Source: JBFXAN01 sp050184225
GTDB taxonomy: Bacteria > Chloroflexota > Dehalococcoidia > CAUJGQ01
Assembly: GCA_050184225.1 (NCBI GenBank)
Contig: JBFXAN010000018.1
Span: 1-62,581 of the forward strand
Reading direction: 5' to 3'
Length of the DNA: 62,581 nucleotides
In this document: positions 25,072 through 32,074 of the stretch, piece by piece
Position numbering within the stretch: the stretch's first letter is position 1
Layout: every line of letters begins with the position of its first letter
Notes under the pieces: model-generated
Told to the model about the DNA's origin: nothing
The model's database searches: none
Seen by the model: only the letters and a program-made list of their open reading frames with translations
Position numbers and translations under genes: made by a program

Positions 25072-25341
25072 TGGGGATCGGCGGCGCATTTTGCCGCTGA
25101 CTTCCCGCCGACACGGGCGGTTGCCTCCGCGACGTGGTGGCGTCAGGTCTATGGTGCGAGCTGGCGCAGTCCGGAAGGGCCACACGCCGGCGTTGCGGAG
25201 CCGCAACATCCTGTCGTTCACATCTCCTGGCGCGATGCGATAGCGTATTGCCGATGGGCCGGGACACGCCTGCCCGCCGAAGCGGAGTGCCAATACCCCG
25301 GACAGCTCGACCGGGAACCTGGGATTCCGGTGCGTGCGTGA
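25072..25341 (+). pseudogene. Formylglycine-generating enzyme (SUMF1/FGE) fragment
   Basis: No start codon, but in frame 1 the sequence reads HFAADFPPTRAVASATWWRQ, then VYGASWRSPEGPHAG, HPVVHISWRDAIAYCRWAG and TRLPAEAEC. These match the central FGE segment (compare family 'WWxxVxGAxWRHPEGP', 'DHPVVHVSWxDAxAYCxWAGKRLPTEAEWE'). The reading then degenerates (QYPGQLDREPG) and stops at 25339-25341. The N-terminal third and the C-terminal catalytic cysteine region are missing. FGE matures sulfatases such as the one at 13367. It shares its frame with the HdeD gene upstream, whose TGA separates them. Confidence 0.72.
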
Positions 25342-25385
25342 CGCATGGGGGCGCCGGAGACGAAAGGGAAATTGGTTCGATACGG

Positions 25386-25595
25386 ATGTCCGATAGACTT
25401 GCCTACATCATCCTGTCGCCCCTGATCATTCTCGTCGTCGTCGCGATCGTCGATTTGTTCGTGCGGAAGGACATCCCCACCGGCAAGAAGCTCCTGTGGG
25501 GGCTGGTTGTCGTCGTCTTTCCGGGGATCGGTCCGCTCGTCTATCTGCTCGCGCGGTATCGCGTCTTTCAGGCGCTCCGTCGATCGATGAGTTGA
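25386..25595 (+). CDS. PLDc_N-type small membrane protein
   Basis: 69 residues with two transmembrane helices. The second contains LLWGLVVVVFPGIGPLVYLLA, typical of the PLDc_N (phospholipase D-nuclease N-terminal) domain found alone or before cardiolipin synthase domains. No phosphodiesterase domain follows, so it is a stand-alone membrane protein of unknown role. The ATG at 25386 precedes the conserved start; the frame is open farther upstream across the FGE remnant. Confidence 0.75.
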   Translation: MSDRLAYIILSPLIILVVVAIVDLFVRKDIPTGKKLLWGLVVVVFPGIGPLVYLLARYRVFQALRRSMS

Positions 25596-25637
25596 CCGAG
25601 TCAGTCGATTCAGGTGCCCCGCCGCCGAGGTGGCTCC

Positions 25638-26777
25638 ATGACCGCAGCTGCATTCCTTGTCTTTGGGGCCGTCGCGCTGCCCTTGCTGGCGTTCATGGCG
25701 TGGATCCTCTGGTCACACTGGACTGTCAGGATCGGTCATCGTCAGGCAGGCCTGGTCATCCGTCGCGGCCGTGCCACATCGACGACTCTGAGCGCCGGCT
25801 CCCACTTCCTGCCGTCGTTCCGCGGCATCGTCGAGGCGTACCCGGACTTCGAGATGACCTATATGACCATTGCCACTGGCACGGAAGCGATGAGCCGGCG
25901 TGATGACGTCGACTTTGCCGATCCGCCGCTGGGCATTGTCGATCGAGAGGCGGCCGGCGCCGATCTGTACTACACGATCCGTTTCCGCATCGTGCTCGGC
26001 GAGCTCAAGCAGATCCACGAACGGTTTGGCCCGAATGGGATCAAGGGCATCATCCGTGATCAGAGCCGCCGCGTGATTCAAGAAGCGTTCGCCGATGGTC
26101 CGTACTCCGTCATCGATCTGGCCGGGCATGGCCGGGTCGAGCTGGAGCGGGTGCTCGCCGAGCAAATCAAGACCGCCCTGACAGGTGATGGATTCGCGCT
26201 GACGCTCTTCACGCTTCAGGAACCAGACCTTCGTGGGCTCGGCGAGTCGCTTCGCGAGCAACGACAGGAGCGGGAGCAGCTCACGCTCGAGGAGCTGCGA
26301 TCGAAGACCGACGAGGCGCGGCACCGCCGCCTCCAGGCGCGGTTCCACGTGCGGGCGCTGATCGAGACCGAGCGCATACGGCTCCGTGCCGCCACCGATG
26401 CCGAGGCATTGAGCGTGCGCACCCAGGCAGAGCTCGCGGCCGATGAGGAGCGCGCGATTCGACGCGCCCTCACCACGGCCAAGGCTCAGGAGATCGAGAT
26501 CGCGAAGAAGCTTGAGCTCGCCCCGCTGGAAGCAGAGCTACGGTTGCAGCGGGCAGAGGCATTGGCTCGATCGGGTAAGGTGCTCGAACAAGGAGTCTCG
26601 GAGCCGTTGCTTCGATTGGAGTCGATCGCAAGCTGGCGCGAGGTGATGGAGCGTTCCGGTGGCCGGTTCTGGCCTGCGCCTATGGCCGGCGGCTATGCGG
26701 CCGCGCCCTCGTTCCTCGCCGGCCCAGAGGAAGCTTCGGAATCGGACAATGAGCCGGAGTCGAAGCGGCACGAATGA
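25638..26777 (+). CDS. SPFH (band 7/flotillin-like) domain protein
   Basis: 379 residues. An N-terminal transmembrane helix (residues about 2-25) leads to an SPFH domain with repeats of beta strands (TVRIGHRQAGLVIRRGRATS, GSHFLPSFRGIVEAYPDFEMTYM). A long charged coiled coil (about 200-310; QRQEREQLTLEELRSKTDEARHRR onwards) and a low-complexity tail follow. Such proteins form oligomeric membrane rings that organise microdomains or protease complexes. The ATG at 25638 is chosen over a GTG 24 bp upstream. The stop overlaps the next ATG (ATGA), so translation is coupled to the membrane protein at 26774. Confidence 0.82.
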   Translation: MTAAAFLVFGAVALPLLAFMAWILWSHWTVRIGHRQAGLVIRRGRATSTTLSAGSHFLPSFRGIVEAYPDFEMTYMTIATGTEAMSRRDDVDFADPPLGIVDREAAGADLYYTIRFRIVLGELKQIHERFGPNGIKGIIRDQSRRVIQEAFADGPYSVIDLAGHGRVELERVLAEQIKTALTGDGFALTLFTLQEPDLRGLGESLREQRQEREQLTLEELRSKTDEARHRRLQARFHVRALIETERIRLRAATDAEALSVRTQAELAADEERAIRRALTTAKAQEIEIAKKLELAPLEAELRLQRAEALARSGKVLEQGVSEPLLRLESIASWREVMERSGGRFWPAPMAGGYAAAPSFLAGPEEASESDNEPESKRHE

Positions 26778-27436
26778 GAGACAGCTTGATGGCACACGTC
26801 TCGCCCCCGTCAGAGGAACCGAAATTGACCGCGCGCGCGCTCGAAGTCTTCGCGATCATCGTGCTCTCGTTGGGCACCATCGGCTCGGCATGGGGTGTCT
26901 ACCAGTCGTCTTCGTGGAACAGCAAACAGTCCGATCTGTTCAACGCCGCCAACGTCGCCCGGATCGAGTCTTCGAAGGAAACGACGATGGCTACCGCGAC
27001 GATCGTCTATGACGTGACGCTGGTTGCCCAATCGGCGGCGGCGGTTGCCACGGGGCAGACCGACCTGCAGCAGTTCTACCGAGAAAAGCTGTTTCGGCCG
27101 GAATTCCTGCCGGTGGTCGACCGATGGCTGGCCGAGGCAGGCGGCGATCCCACGGCGGTGCGGAACCTGGTTGAGAACGAGGAGTATATCAACGACCTCC
27201 TCAGCAAGCCGCGAGAGCTCGAGGACGAGGCCCAGCGACTATCCGTCGAGGCGGAACGGGCGAGCCGCATCGGCGACGATTACATCCTGGTTACTGTGAT
27301 CCTTGCTACCGCACTATTCTTTGCTGGAACCGCATCAAGTCTCAGTTCGATTCCGCTGCGTATCGCCCTACTTTCCATTGCCACGCTCTCACTCGCGGTG
27401 GGCGCCGCCCGCCTTGCCTCGCTGCCGCTCGGCTGA
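26774..27436 (+). CDS. Hypothetical membrane protein, paralogue of the one at 50502
   Basis: 220 residues. It has an N-terminal helix (ALEVFAIIVLSLGTIGSAWGVYQS), a soluble alpha-helical middle, and two C-terminal helices (ILVTVILATALFFAGTA and LRIALLSIATLSLAVGAARL). It shares a full-length pattern with the protein at 50502-51149: GSAW, WN-x-xQ, GQT-x-L-x-x-FYR, RPEFLPV-x-D-x-WL and ALFFAG. No known function; DUF4337-like topology is possible. The ATG overlaps the SPFH stop (ATGA), implying translational coupling and perhaps a complex with the SPFH protein. Confidence 0.7.
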   Translation: MRDSLMAHVSPPSEEPKLTARALEVFAIIVLSLGTIGSAWGVYQSSSWNSKQSDLFNAANVARIESSKETTMATATIVYDVTLVAQSAAAVATGQTDLQQFYREKLFRPEFLPVVDRWLAEAGGDPTAVRNLVENEEYINDLLSKPRELEDEAQRLSVEAERASRIGDDYILVTVILATALFFAGTASSLSSIPLRIALLSIATLSLAVGAARLASLPLG

Positions 27437-27467
27437 TCGCGGCCACAGCATTCGCGGGTCGGCCGGC

Positions 27468-27509
27468 TCACCCCGGTGATGCGGCCGGTGGGGTGACGAC
27501 GTTTCATAC
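27468..27509 (+). promoter_or_regulatory. TCACC composite element D (upstream of holin-phosphodiesterase gene)
   Basis: TCACCCCGGTGA (27468-27479), an 11-bp spacer, GGGTGA (27491-27496), a 7-bp spacer, then TCATAC (27504-27509), the weakest third box. It ends 49 bp before the GTG start of the fusion gene. Confidence 0.68.
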
Positions 27510-27558
27510 GCTCAAGCATCAAGATGGTTCGAACGAAACCAGCAAGCGAGGAATCCAC

Positions 27559-29646
27559 GTGGAGCGAGTGTCGCCATTCGGAGTGTTCGGCCAATATCTC
27601 GCGGGGATGATGACCCATATTCGCGAAGCCGGCCTGCTACGGGTCGGGATTCGGGCGCTGATCATCTGGGCGATCGACACCGTCGCGATCATTGTGATGG
27701 TCGCGATTCTCCCAGGATTCGACGCGGATAGCTTGGGTGCCGCGATCATGGCGGCCCTGGTAATTGGATTGCTCAATGCGCTGGTCCGGCCCCTGATCCT
27801 GGCGCTGGCGGTCAATCTGCCGATCATCTTCTTTGGTGTCCTAATCTTCTTTCTCAACGCGGCCGTGATCCTGCTGGCCGGGAGGCTGGTCCCTGGATTC
27901 GAGGTTTCCGGGTTGCTCGTCGCGCTGGTTGCGTCCTTCGGCCTCACCGCGATCAACACGGCGCTGACGGCCCTGCTGCACATCAATGACGACGATTCGT
28001 TCTACCGGAACGTCGTCCAGAAGTTGCAAACGCGGCAGGGCCTCCTCGTCGAGCCGGAACGCCCCGGTACGGTGATCGTTCAGATCGACGGTCTGGCCGA
28101 GCCGATCTTCCGCCGCGCCCTGGCGGAGGGGCGGATGCCAACGCTCGACGGCTGGCTCAAGTCCGGCAGCCACCGGCTTGTCGGCTGGGATTGCGATGTG
28201 CCCTCGATGACGTCGAGCGGACAAGCCGGCATCCTCTGGGGCAACAACGCCAACATTCCCGCCTTCCGCTGGTATGATAAAGAGCTTGGTCGCTTGCTGG
28301 TTTCGAACCGGCCCGCCGATGCGCGGCTGATCAACGAACGCCAATCGTCGACGAACGGCCTCCTCCAGACCGGCGGCTCCAGCATCAACAACATCTTCAC
28401 GGGCGGCGCGGAGCGGTCGGTGATGACGATGGCGACGATCGTCGACGAGAACGGCAAGGTGACGGCGGCGCCCCAGGACTTCGCCGGCTTCTTCGCCAGC
28501 CCCTACAACCTCACCCGGTTGCTCATGTCCTCCGTCTGGGAGGTCGCCAAGGAGTACTACCAGGCGTGGCAGCAGCGGCGGCGCAAGGTGCAACCGCACA
28601 TGCACCGCGGCGGGAAATTCCCACTTCAGCGGCTCGGCACCAACGTGCTTCTGCGCGACCTCACCCTCTGGCTCGTGGTCGCGGACATGCAGCGCGGGCG
28701 GTTTGTGTCCTATTGCGACCTGCTCGGCTATGACGAAGTCGCGCATCATGCCGGCCCGACCTACATCGATTCGATGCGGACGCTGCGTGAGATCGACATG
28801 CAGGTCCACGCGCTGGAAAAAGCGGCGGCGGCGTCGCCCCGTCGCTATCAGTTCGTCGTGCTCTCCGATCACGGCCAGAGTTGGGGCGCCACCTTCCTCC
28901 AGCGCTACGGGATCACCCTGGAGCAACTCGTTCGCGGGCTGCTGCAATCGAGCGAGACGGTCCACCAGACGAGCGAGGGCGGCGAGGGCGCGGGCTATGT
29001 CAGCGCCGCGCTGAGTCAGATGTCGGCGTCCGGCGGCATGGTCGGCGGTGGAGTGCGCCGGGTCATGCGCACCGGCGCCGACGGCACATCGGTCGAGATC
29101 GGACGCGACGCCGAAGACCAAGCCGCTGCCGCCGCCGCCGACATCATCGTCTCGGGCTCCGGCAACCTCGGCCTGATCTCGTTCACGACACAGCCCGGCA
29201 GGCTCAGCCGTGAGTTCTTCGATGAACACTACCCGGCGCTCATCGATGGTTTGGTCGCTCACGAGGGGGTCGGCTGGCTCCTGGTGCGGTCCGAACGTCT
29301 TGGATCGCTCGTCATTGGCAAGGGCGGTATCCGCTATCTCGATGACGGCCGCGTCGAGGGCGACGATCCGCTGGCGGCATTCGCACCGTCGACGACGGGA
29401 TTCCTGCAACGGCTCAGCAGCTACCCAAACGTCCCTGACATCGTCGTCAACAGCACCTTGTACGATGCATCGACCGGCGAGGTCGCGGCGTTTGAAGAAC
29501 TGATCGGCTGCCATGGCGGCGCGGGTGGCATGCAGAACGAGCCGTTTCTGCTCTTTCCATCTGATTGGACGAACGACGACCCAACGCTGATCGGATCGGA
29601 ATCGGTCCATGCCTTCCTCCTAAAGCACATCCATGGTGCTGGATGA
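27559..29646 (+). CDS. Holin-4/YvlD-like membrane domain fused to alkaline-phosphatase-superfamily phosphodiesterase
   Basis: About 695 residues. Residues about 20-130 form four hydrophobic helices resembling the Phage_holin_4_2/YvlD family (IGLLNALVRPLILALAVNLPIIFFGVLIFFLNAAVILLAG, given in pieces: LLNALVRPLI, NLPIIFFGVL, FFLNAAVILL). From about residue 170 an alkaline-phosphatase-fold domain starts with VIVQIDGLAEP. A nucleophile region is PSMTSSGQAGILWG, and metal sites are GYDEVAHHAG and LSDHGQSWG (near 436). It is probably a membrane-anchored phosphodiesterase or phosphatase, and the side of the membrane is unknown. The GTG at 27559 has GAGGA upstream; earlier starts would fall inside composite element D. 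Confidence 0.8.
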   Translation: MERVSPFGVFGQYLAGMMTHIREAGLLRVGIRALIIWAIDTVAIIVMVAILPGFDADSLGAAIMAALVIGLLNALVRPLILALAVNLPIIFFGVLIFFLNAAVILLAGRLVPGFEVSGLLVALVASFGLTAINTALTALLHINDDDSFYRNVVQKLQTRQGLLVEPERPGTVIVQIDGLAEPIFRRALAEGRMPTLDGWLKSGSHRLVGWDCDVPSMTSSGQAGILWGNNANIPAFRWYDKELGRLLVSNRPADARLINERQSSTNGLLQTGGSSINNIFTGGAERSVMTMATIVDENGKVTAAPQDFAGFFASPYNLTRLLMSSVWEVAKEYYQAWQQRRRKVQPHMHRGGKFPLQRLGTNVLLRDLTLWLVVADMQRGRFVSYCDLLGYDEVAHHAGPTYIDSMRTLREIDMQVHALEKAAAASPRRYQFVVLSDHGQSWGATFLQRYGITLEQLVRGLLQSSETVHQTSEGGEGAGYVSAALSQMSASGGMVGGGVRRVMRTGADGTSVEIGRDAEDQAAAAAADIIVSGSGNLGLISFTTQPGRLSREFFDEHYPALIDGLVAHEGVGWLLVRSERLGSLVIGKGGIRYLDDGRVEGDDPLAAFAPSTTGFLQRLSSYPNVPDIVVNSTLYDASTGEVAAFEELIGCHGGAGGMQNEPFLLFPSDWTNDDPTLIGSESVHAFLLKHIHGAG

Positions 29647-29686
29647 CTCACGCGGACCGACGTACCTGACCGCGGACCATGGCGCT

Positions 29687-29727
29687 TCACCTGGGTGAAC
29701 GCGCCACCGGGTGAAGACGCGCCACCC
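29687..29727 (+). promoter_or_regulatory. TCACC composite element E
   Basis: TCACCTGGGTGA (29687-29698), a 10-bp spacer, GGGTGA (29709-29714), a 7-bp spacer, CCACCC (29722-29727). It begins 41 bp after the phosphodiesterase stop. A second, better copy (F) follows 169 bp later; the stretch between them has no convincing gene. Confidence 0.75.
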
Positions 29728-29896
29728 ACATCGCTCCACACAATGACGTGAGGGTAATGGTGGTCGCCGGTCGTGCAAACGGCGACCGTGGATCGCCGAG
29801 GCACAGCGCTTGTCCGCCGGGAGGCGGCCCTTCCGTGCGAAGCCGCGGATCTTCCGGCCGGCGCAACAGGAACTTGATCATGACCAACCACACGAA

Positions 29897-29938
29897 TCAC
29901 CCAGGTGAGTCCCGGTACGGGGTGAAGACGGCTCACCC
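29897..29938 (+). promoter_or_regulatory. TCACC composite element F (upstream of small protein at 29997)
   Basis: TCACCCAGGTGA (29897-29908), an 11-bp spacer, GGGTGA (29920-29925), a 7-bp spacer, TCACCC (29933-29938). It lies 58 bp before the chosen GTG start. If translation instead starts at the ATG at 29880, the element would be inside the coding region. Confidence 0.75.
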
Positions 29939-29996
29939 GACGAGCGACGACGCTGCCGGCAGTACGGAGGTTGTTCCCCTCCGTCGGCGAGGAACC

Positions 29997-30248
29997 GTGC
30001 GATACGAGATCGTGGTGCGCGGCGAGCTCAGTCCTCGATTCGCATCTGCCTTCAGCGACATGACAACGCATGCAGGCGGCGGGATCAGTCGCATTACCGG
30101 CGAGGTGATCGACCAGGCACAACTCCACGGGTTGCTGGAACAGATCCGCGACCTCGGTATCGAACTGGTGAGCGTCACGCCGATCGTCGGAGATGCCGAA
30201 GGCCAGGAGATCAGCGAAACACGCGAGGACAGACGGCCGAACCATTGA
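29997..30248 (+). CDS. Small conserved protein, paralogue of the one at 40923
   Basis: 83 residues from the GTG at 29997; the ATG at 29880 with AGGAAC is an alternative. It has a compact alpha/beta pattern: YEIVVRGELSPRFASAF, then a beta strand, then TGEVIDQAQLHGLLEQIRDLGIELVSV. The protein at 40923 has the same plan (YAIWVHGAISP, GDVVDQTALAGVLSILFDLGLPIVSV). I know similar short proteins as uncharacterised sequences, with no assigned function. It lies behind the paired elements E and F and starts a run of small membrane genes leading to SulP copy 3. Confidence 0.65.
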   Translation: MRYEIVVRGELSPRFASAFSDMTTHAGGGISRITGEVIDQAQLHGLLEQIRDLGIELVSVTPIVGDAEGQEISETREDRRPNH

Positions 30249-30475
30249 CCGGTTCCGCACCGGCTGAACGGAGGAGGTTGCCGATGAGCCGATGACGATC
30301 GGTGCACTACCGGACCAACGCCTTGCGTCGCGGACAGCCCGCTCCGGCCGCGTCGAACAGCACAGGCAGAAGCCAAAGAAGCCCTTGGCGGATGAGCGGG
30401 CGATTGAAGCAGACACGTGACACGAGACGCGGCCAGCCTTGAAAGCCCAGCCCGCGTCGTAGGTGGAGGGTCGAT
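30249..30475. other. Intergenic stretch with a possible micro-ORF
   Basis: A strong GGAGGAGG site (30271-30278) precedes an ATG at 30285 that ends after three codons, and a second ATG at 30293 that opens 41 codons. The encoded sequence resembles nothing I know. It could be a leader peptide or a remnant. Confidence 0.25.
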
Positions 30476-30694
30476 GTGGTCAAGCTCGGATACTGCGGGC
30501 TTTGGGTGCTATGCGTAATCCTGGGAGCCGTTGCCGGCCTGGTTGTCGGCGGCCTCCTCTGGGCGCTCGGTTTCGAAATCCTGGGCAGCGCCACCGCGTT
30601 TGTCGGCGCCGGCGCCGGCGGGATTCTCGCCTTCCTCGGTTTCCTGGCGCTCGGCGACCGCTGGGCCGAACGGCGCTCCCGATCGAGCTCATAA
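30476..30694 (+). CDS. Small glycine-rich two-helix membrane protein
   Basis: 72 residues, nearly all hydrophobic. Two glycine-zipper-like helices (LCVILGAVAGLVVGGLLWALG and AFVGAGAGGILAFLGFLAL) are followed by a basic tail. The GTG start has GTGGAGGG upstream. Glycine-zipper helices often self-associate in membranes. No family assigned; part of the small-membrane-gene run. Confidence 0.6.
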   Translation: MVKLGYCGLWVLCVILGAVAGLVVGGLLWALGFEILGSATAFVGAGAGGILAFLGFLALGDRWAERRSRSSS

Positions 30695-30790
30695 GTGCGG
30701 CACGAGCAGCAGATTCGTCCTCACGAGCCGGTGAGCGAGGATATCTGCTTGATGTCGATGCAAGCAAACAGCATGAAGGAGATGTCCGCG

Positions 30791-31627
30791 ATGACAACCA
30801 CCAGCCGATCCACACAAGCACAGCGGTCCCGCGGCCGAAGCGGTGCGCCGTCGAACACGAAACAGCGAGACGCTGCCGCGTTGGGTGCGGCCGGTGTCGC
30901 TGAGCTGGACGACGCGGCCACAGATCTCGGCATTGCCAGCGACCTCCAAGATATCGCCCTCGTCGGCCTGGCTGCCGGCGCATCGGACCTGACCCGTGGC
31001 GTCGATGCGATCGTTGTGGCCGACCGCGTGGCGCGGCTGAGCGAAGTGGTCGCGGCCGCCGGCGCCCGTGATGTCGCGCAGGGCGCGGAGATGCTGGCAG
31101 CGTCTGATGACCTGGAGGTCCTGAGCGCCGCGGTCGGGCTGATGGGGGCGAGTGACCTCGATCAGGGCATGGCACTGGGACGCATCGCTGGGGAGATGCG
31201 CGTTGCCGCGGCGATGGTCGCCCGTCTCCAGATGCCGGTTCTGGCCAACTTTCTCGCGCAGCACAGCGTCACCCTGACCAAGATGGGCGTGCAGACGGTC
31301 GTGCGGGCCACCAGCGCCCGCGCGCTGGCGACGGCGGTGGCAGCGACGGGCACCCAGATCTCCGACTTGAGCGCCGAGGAAGTCGCCGAGGGAATCGTGC
31401 GTATGGCCGCCGCCGAGGCCGCCTCGGAGCGGAGCGATGAGATCGCCGCCGTCGGCGCGGACCTGATCGCCCGGGGCGCCACCGAAGTGGAAGTTGCTGC
31501 CGCCGCCGGTAGCCTGGCACGCGAGGCCGCCGCTGCTGGTGTGGCCGAGGTGGCGACGGGCGCGGCCGCCGTTGGTGCTGCCATCGCCGAGGAAGACGAG
31601 GCCGGTGGCAAGAAGGGCGGACGGTAG
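30791..31627 (+). CDS. Alanine-rich repetitive protein of unknown function
   Basis: 278 residues, about a third alanine. From residue about 35 it is built of imperfect helical units of roughly 28-35 residues. Each centres on [AG]-S/R-D-[LV]-x2-G (SDLTRG, ARDVAQG, SDLDQG), and later units carry A[AE]xxA motifs. It has no signal peptide or clear transmembrane helix and probably folds as a helical solenoid or bundle. The C-terminus is charged (EEDEAGGKKGGR). The ATG at 30791 follows GAAGGAGAT at the right distance; other in-frame ATGs exist 18-39 bp upstream. Function unknown; it may be a structural or scaffold protein of this envelope cluster. Confidence 0.7.
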   Translation: MTTTSRSTQAQRSRGRSGAPSNTKQRDAAALGAAGVAELDDAATDLGIASDLQDIALVGLAAGASDLTRGVDAIVVADRVARLSEVVAAAGARDVAQGAEMLAASDDLEVLSAAVGLMGASDLDQGMALGRIAGEMRVAAAMVARLQMPVLANFLAQHSVTLTKMGVQTVVRATSARALATAVAATGTQISDLSAEEVAEGIVRMAAAEAASERSDEIAAVGADLIARGATEVEVAAAAGSLAREAAAAGVAEVATGAAAVGAAIAEEDEAGGKKGGR

Positions 31628-31711
31628 TCTGCCGGCCGGTCAGCGGTGCTGAACCGAGGGCGACGTCACCGCGCGACCCGCGATCGAATTTTTGTCGAGG
31701 AGCAACCTGCG

Positions 31712-32041
31712 ATGTGTCTTGGATGCCTGTTCGCCGGATTGGCAGCGACCTTCCCGCGGGTCGGCCTGCTGTTGATCTGGCTGTTCACTGACTGGGTCGA
31801 TGCGGTTTTTGACACCTGGTTCTGGCCGCTGCTCGGATTCATCTTCCTCCCGTTCACCGTGCTGATGTACATCCTCGTCGACCTGGTGACGGTGGGCGAC
31901 ATCGAACTGGGCGGATGGCTCCTGATCGGGCTGTCGGTCCTGGTCGACCTTTCTCATTGGGGACAGCTGCTTTCGAACCGCGACAACGGGGTCGCGATGT
32001 ACAACCAGTACGGGCCAGGCGCTGGCCACGCGGCCCCATAG
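31712..32041 (+). CDS. Membrane protein of unknown function (109 aa)
   Basis: Three hydrophobic segments (residues about 5-25, 38-62 and 68-86) and a tyrosine/glycine-rich tail. N-terminal cysteines in MCLGCLF could be lipidated or bind metal, but there is no lipobox. The ATG follows GTCGAGGAGC. It sits 33 bp before SulP copy 3, probably in one transcript. Confidence 0.65.
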   Translation: MCLGCLFAGLAATFPRVGLLLIWLFTDWVDAVFDTWFWPLLGFIFLPFTVLMYILVDLVTVGDIELGGWLLIGLSVLVDLSHWGQLLSNRDNGVAMYNQYGPGAGHAAP

Positions 32042-32074
32042 AACGCCGCGAGGACGAACGAGCGAGGGATAGCC

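Noticed and set aside
24430..25341. HdeD TGA read through as selenocysteine, giving a HdeD-FGE fusion
   Set aside because: A tRNA-Sec exists, but the downstream FGE piece lacks both ends and its catalytic region. HdeD ends normally at that TGA, and no SECIS-like hairpin is evident.
27841..29610. 589-residue open frame on the minus strand
   Set aside because: Antisense shadow of the holin-phosphodiesterase gene. High GC produces long false frames, and the sequence is Arg/His/Asp-rich with no domain.
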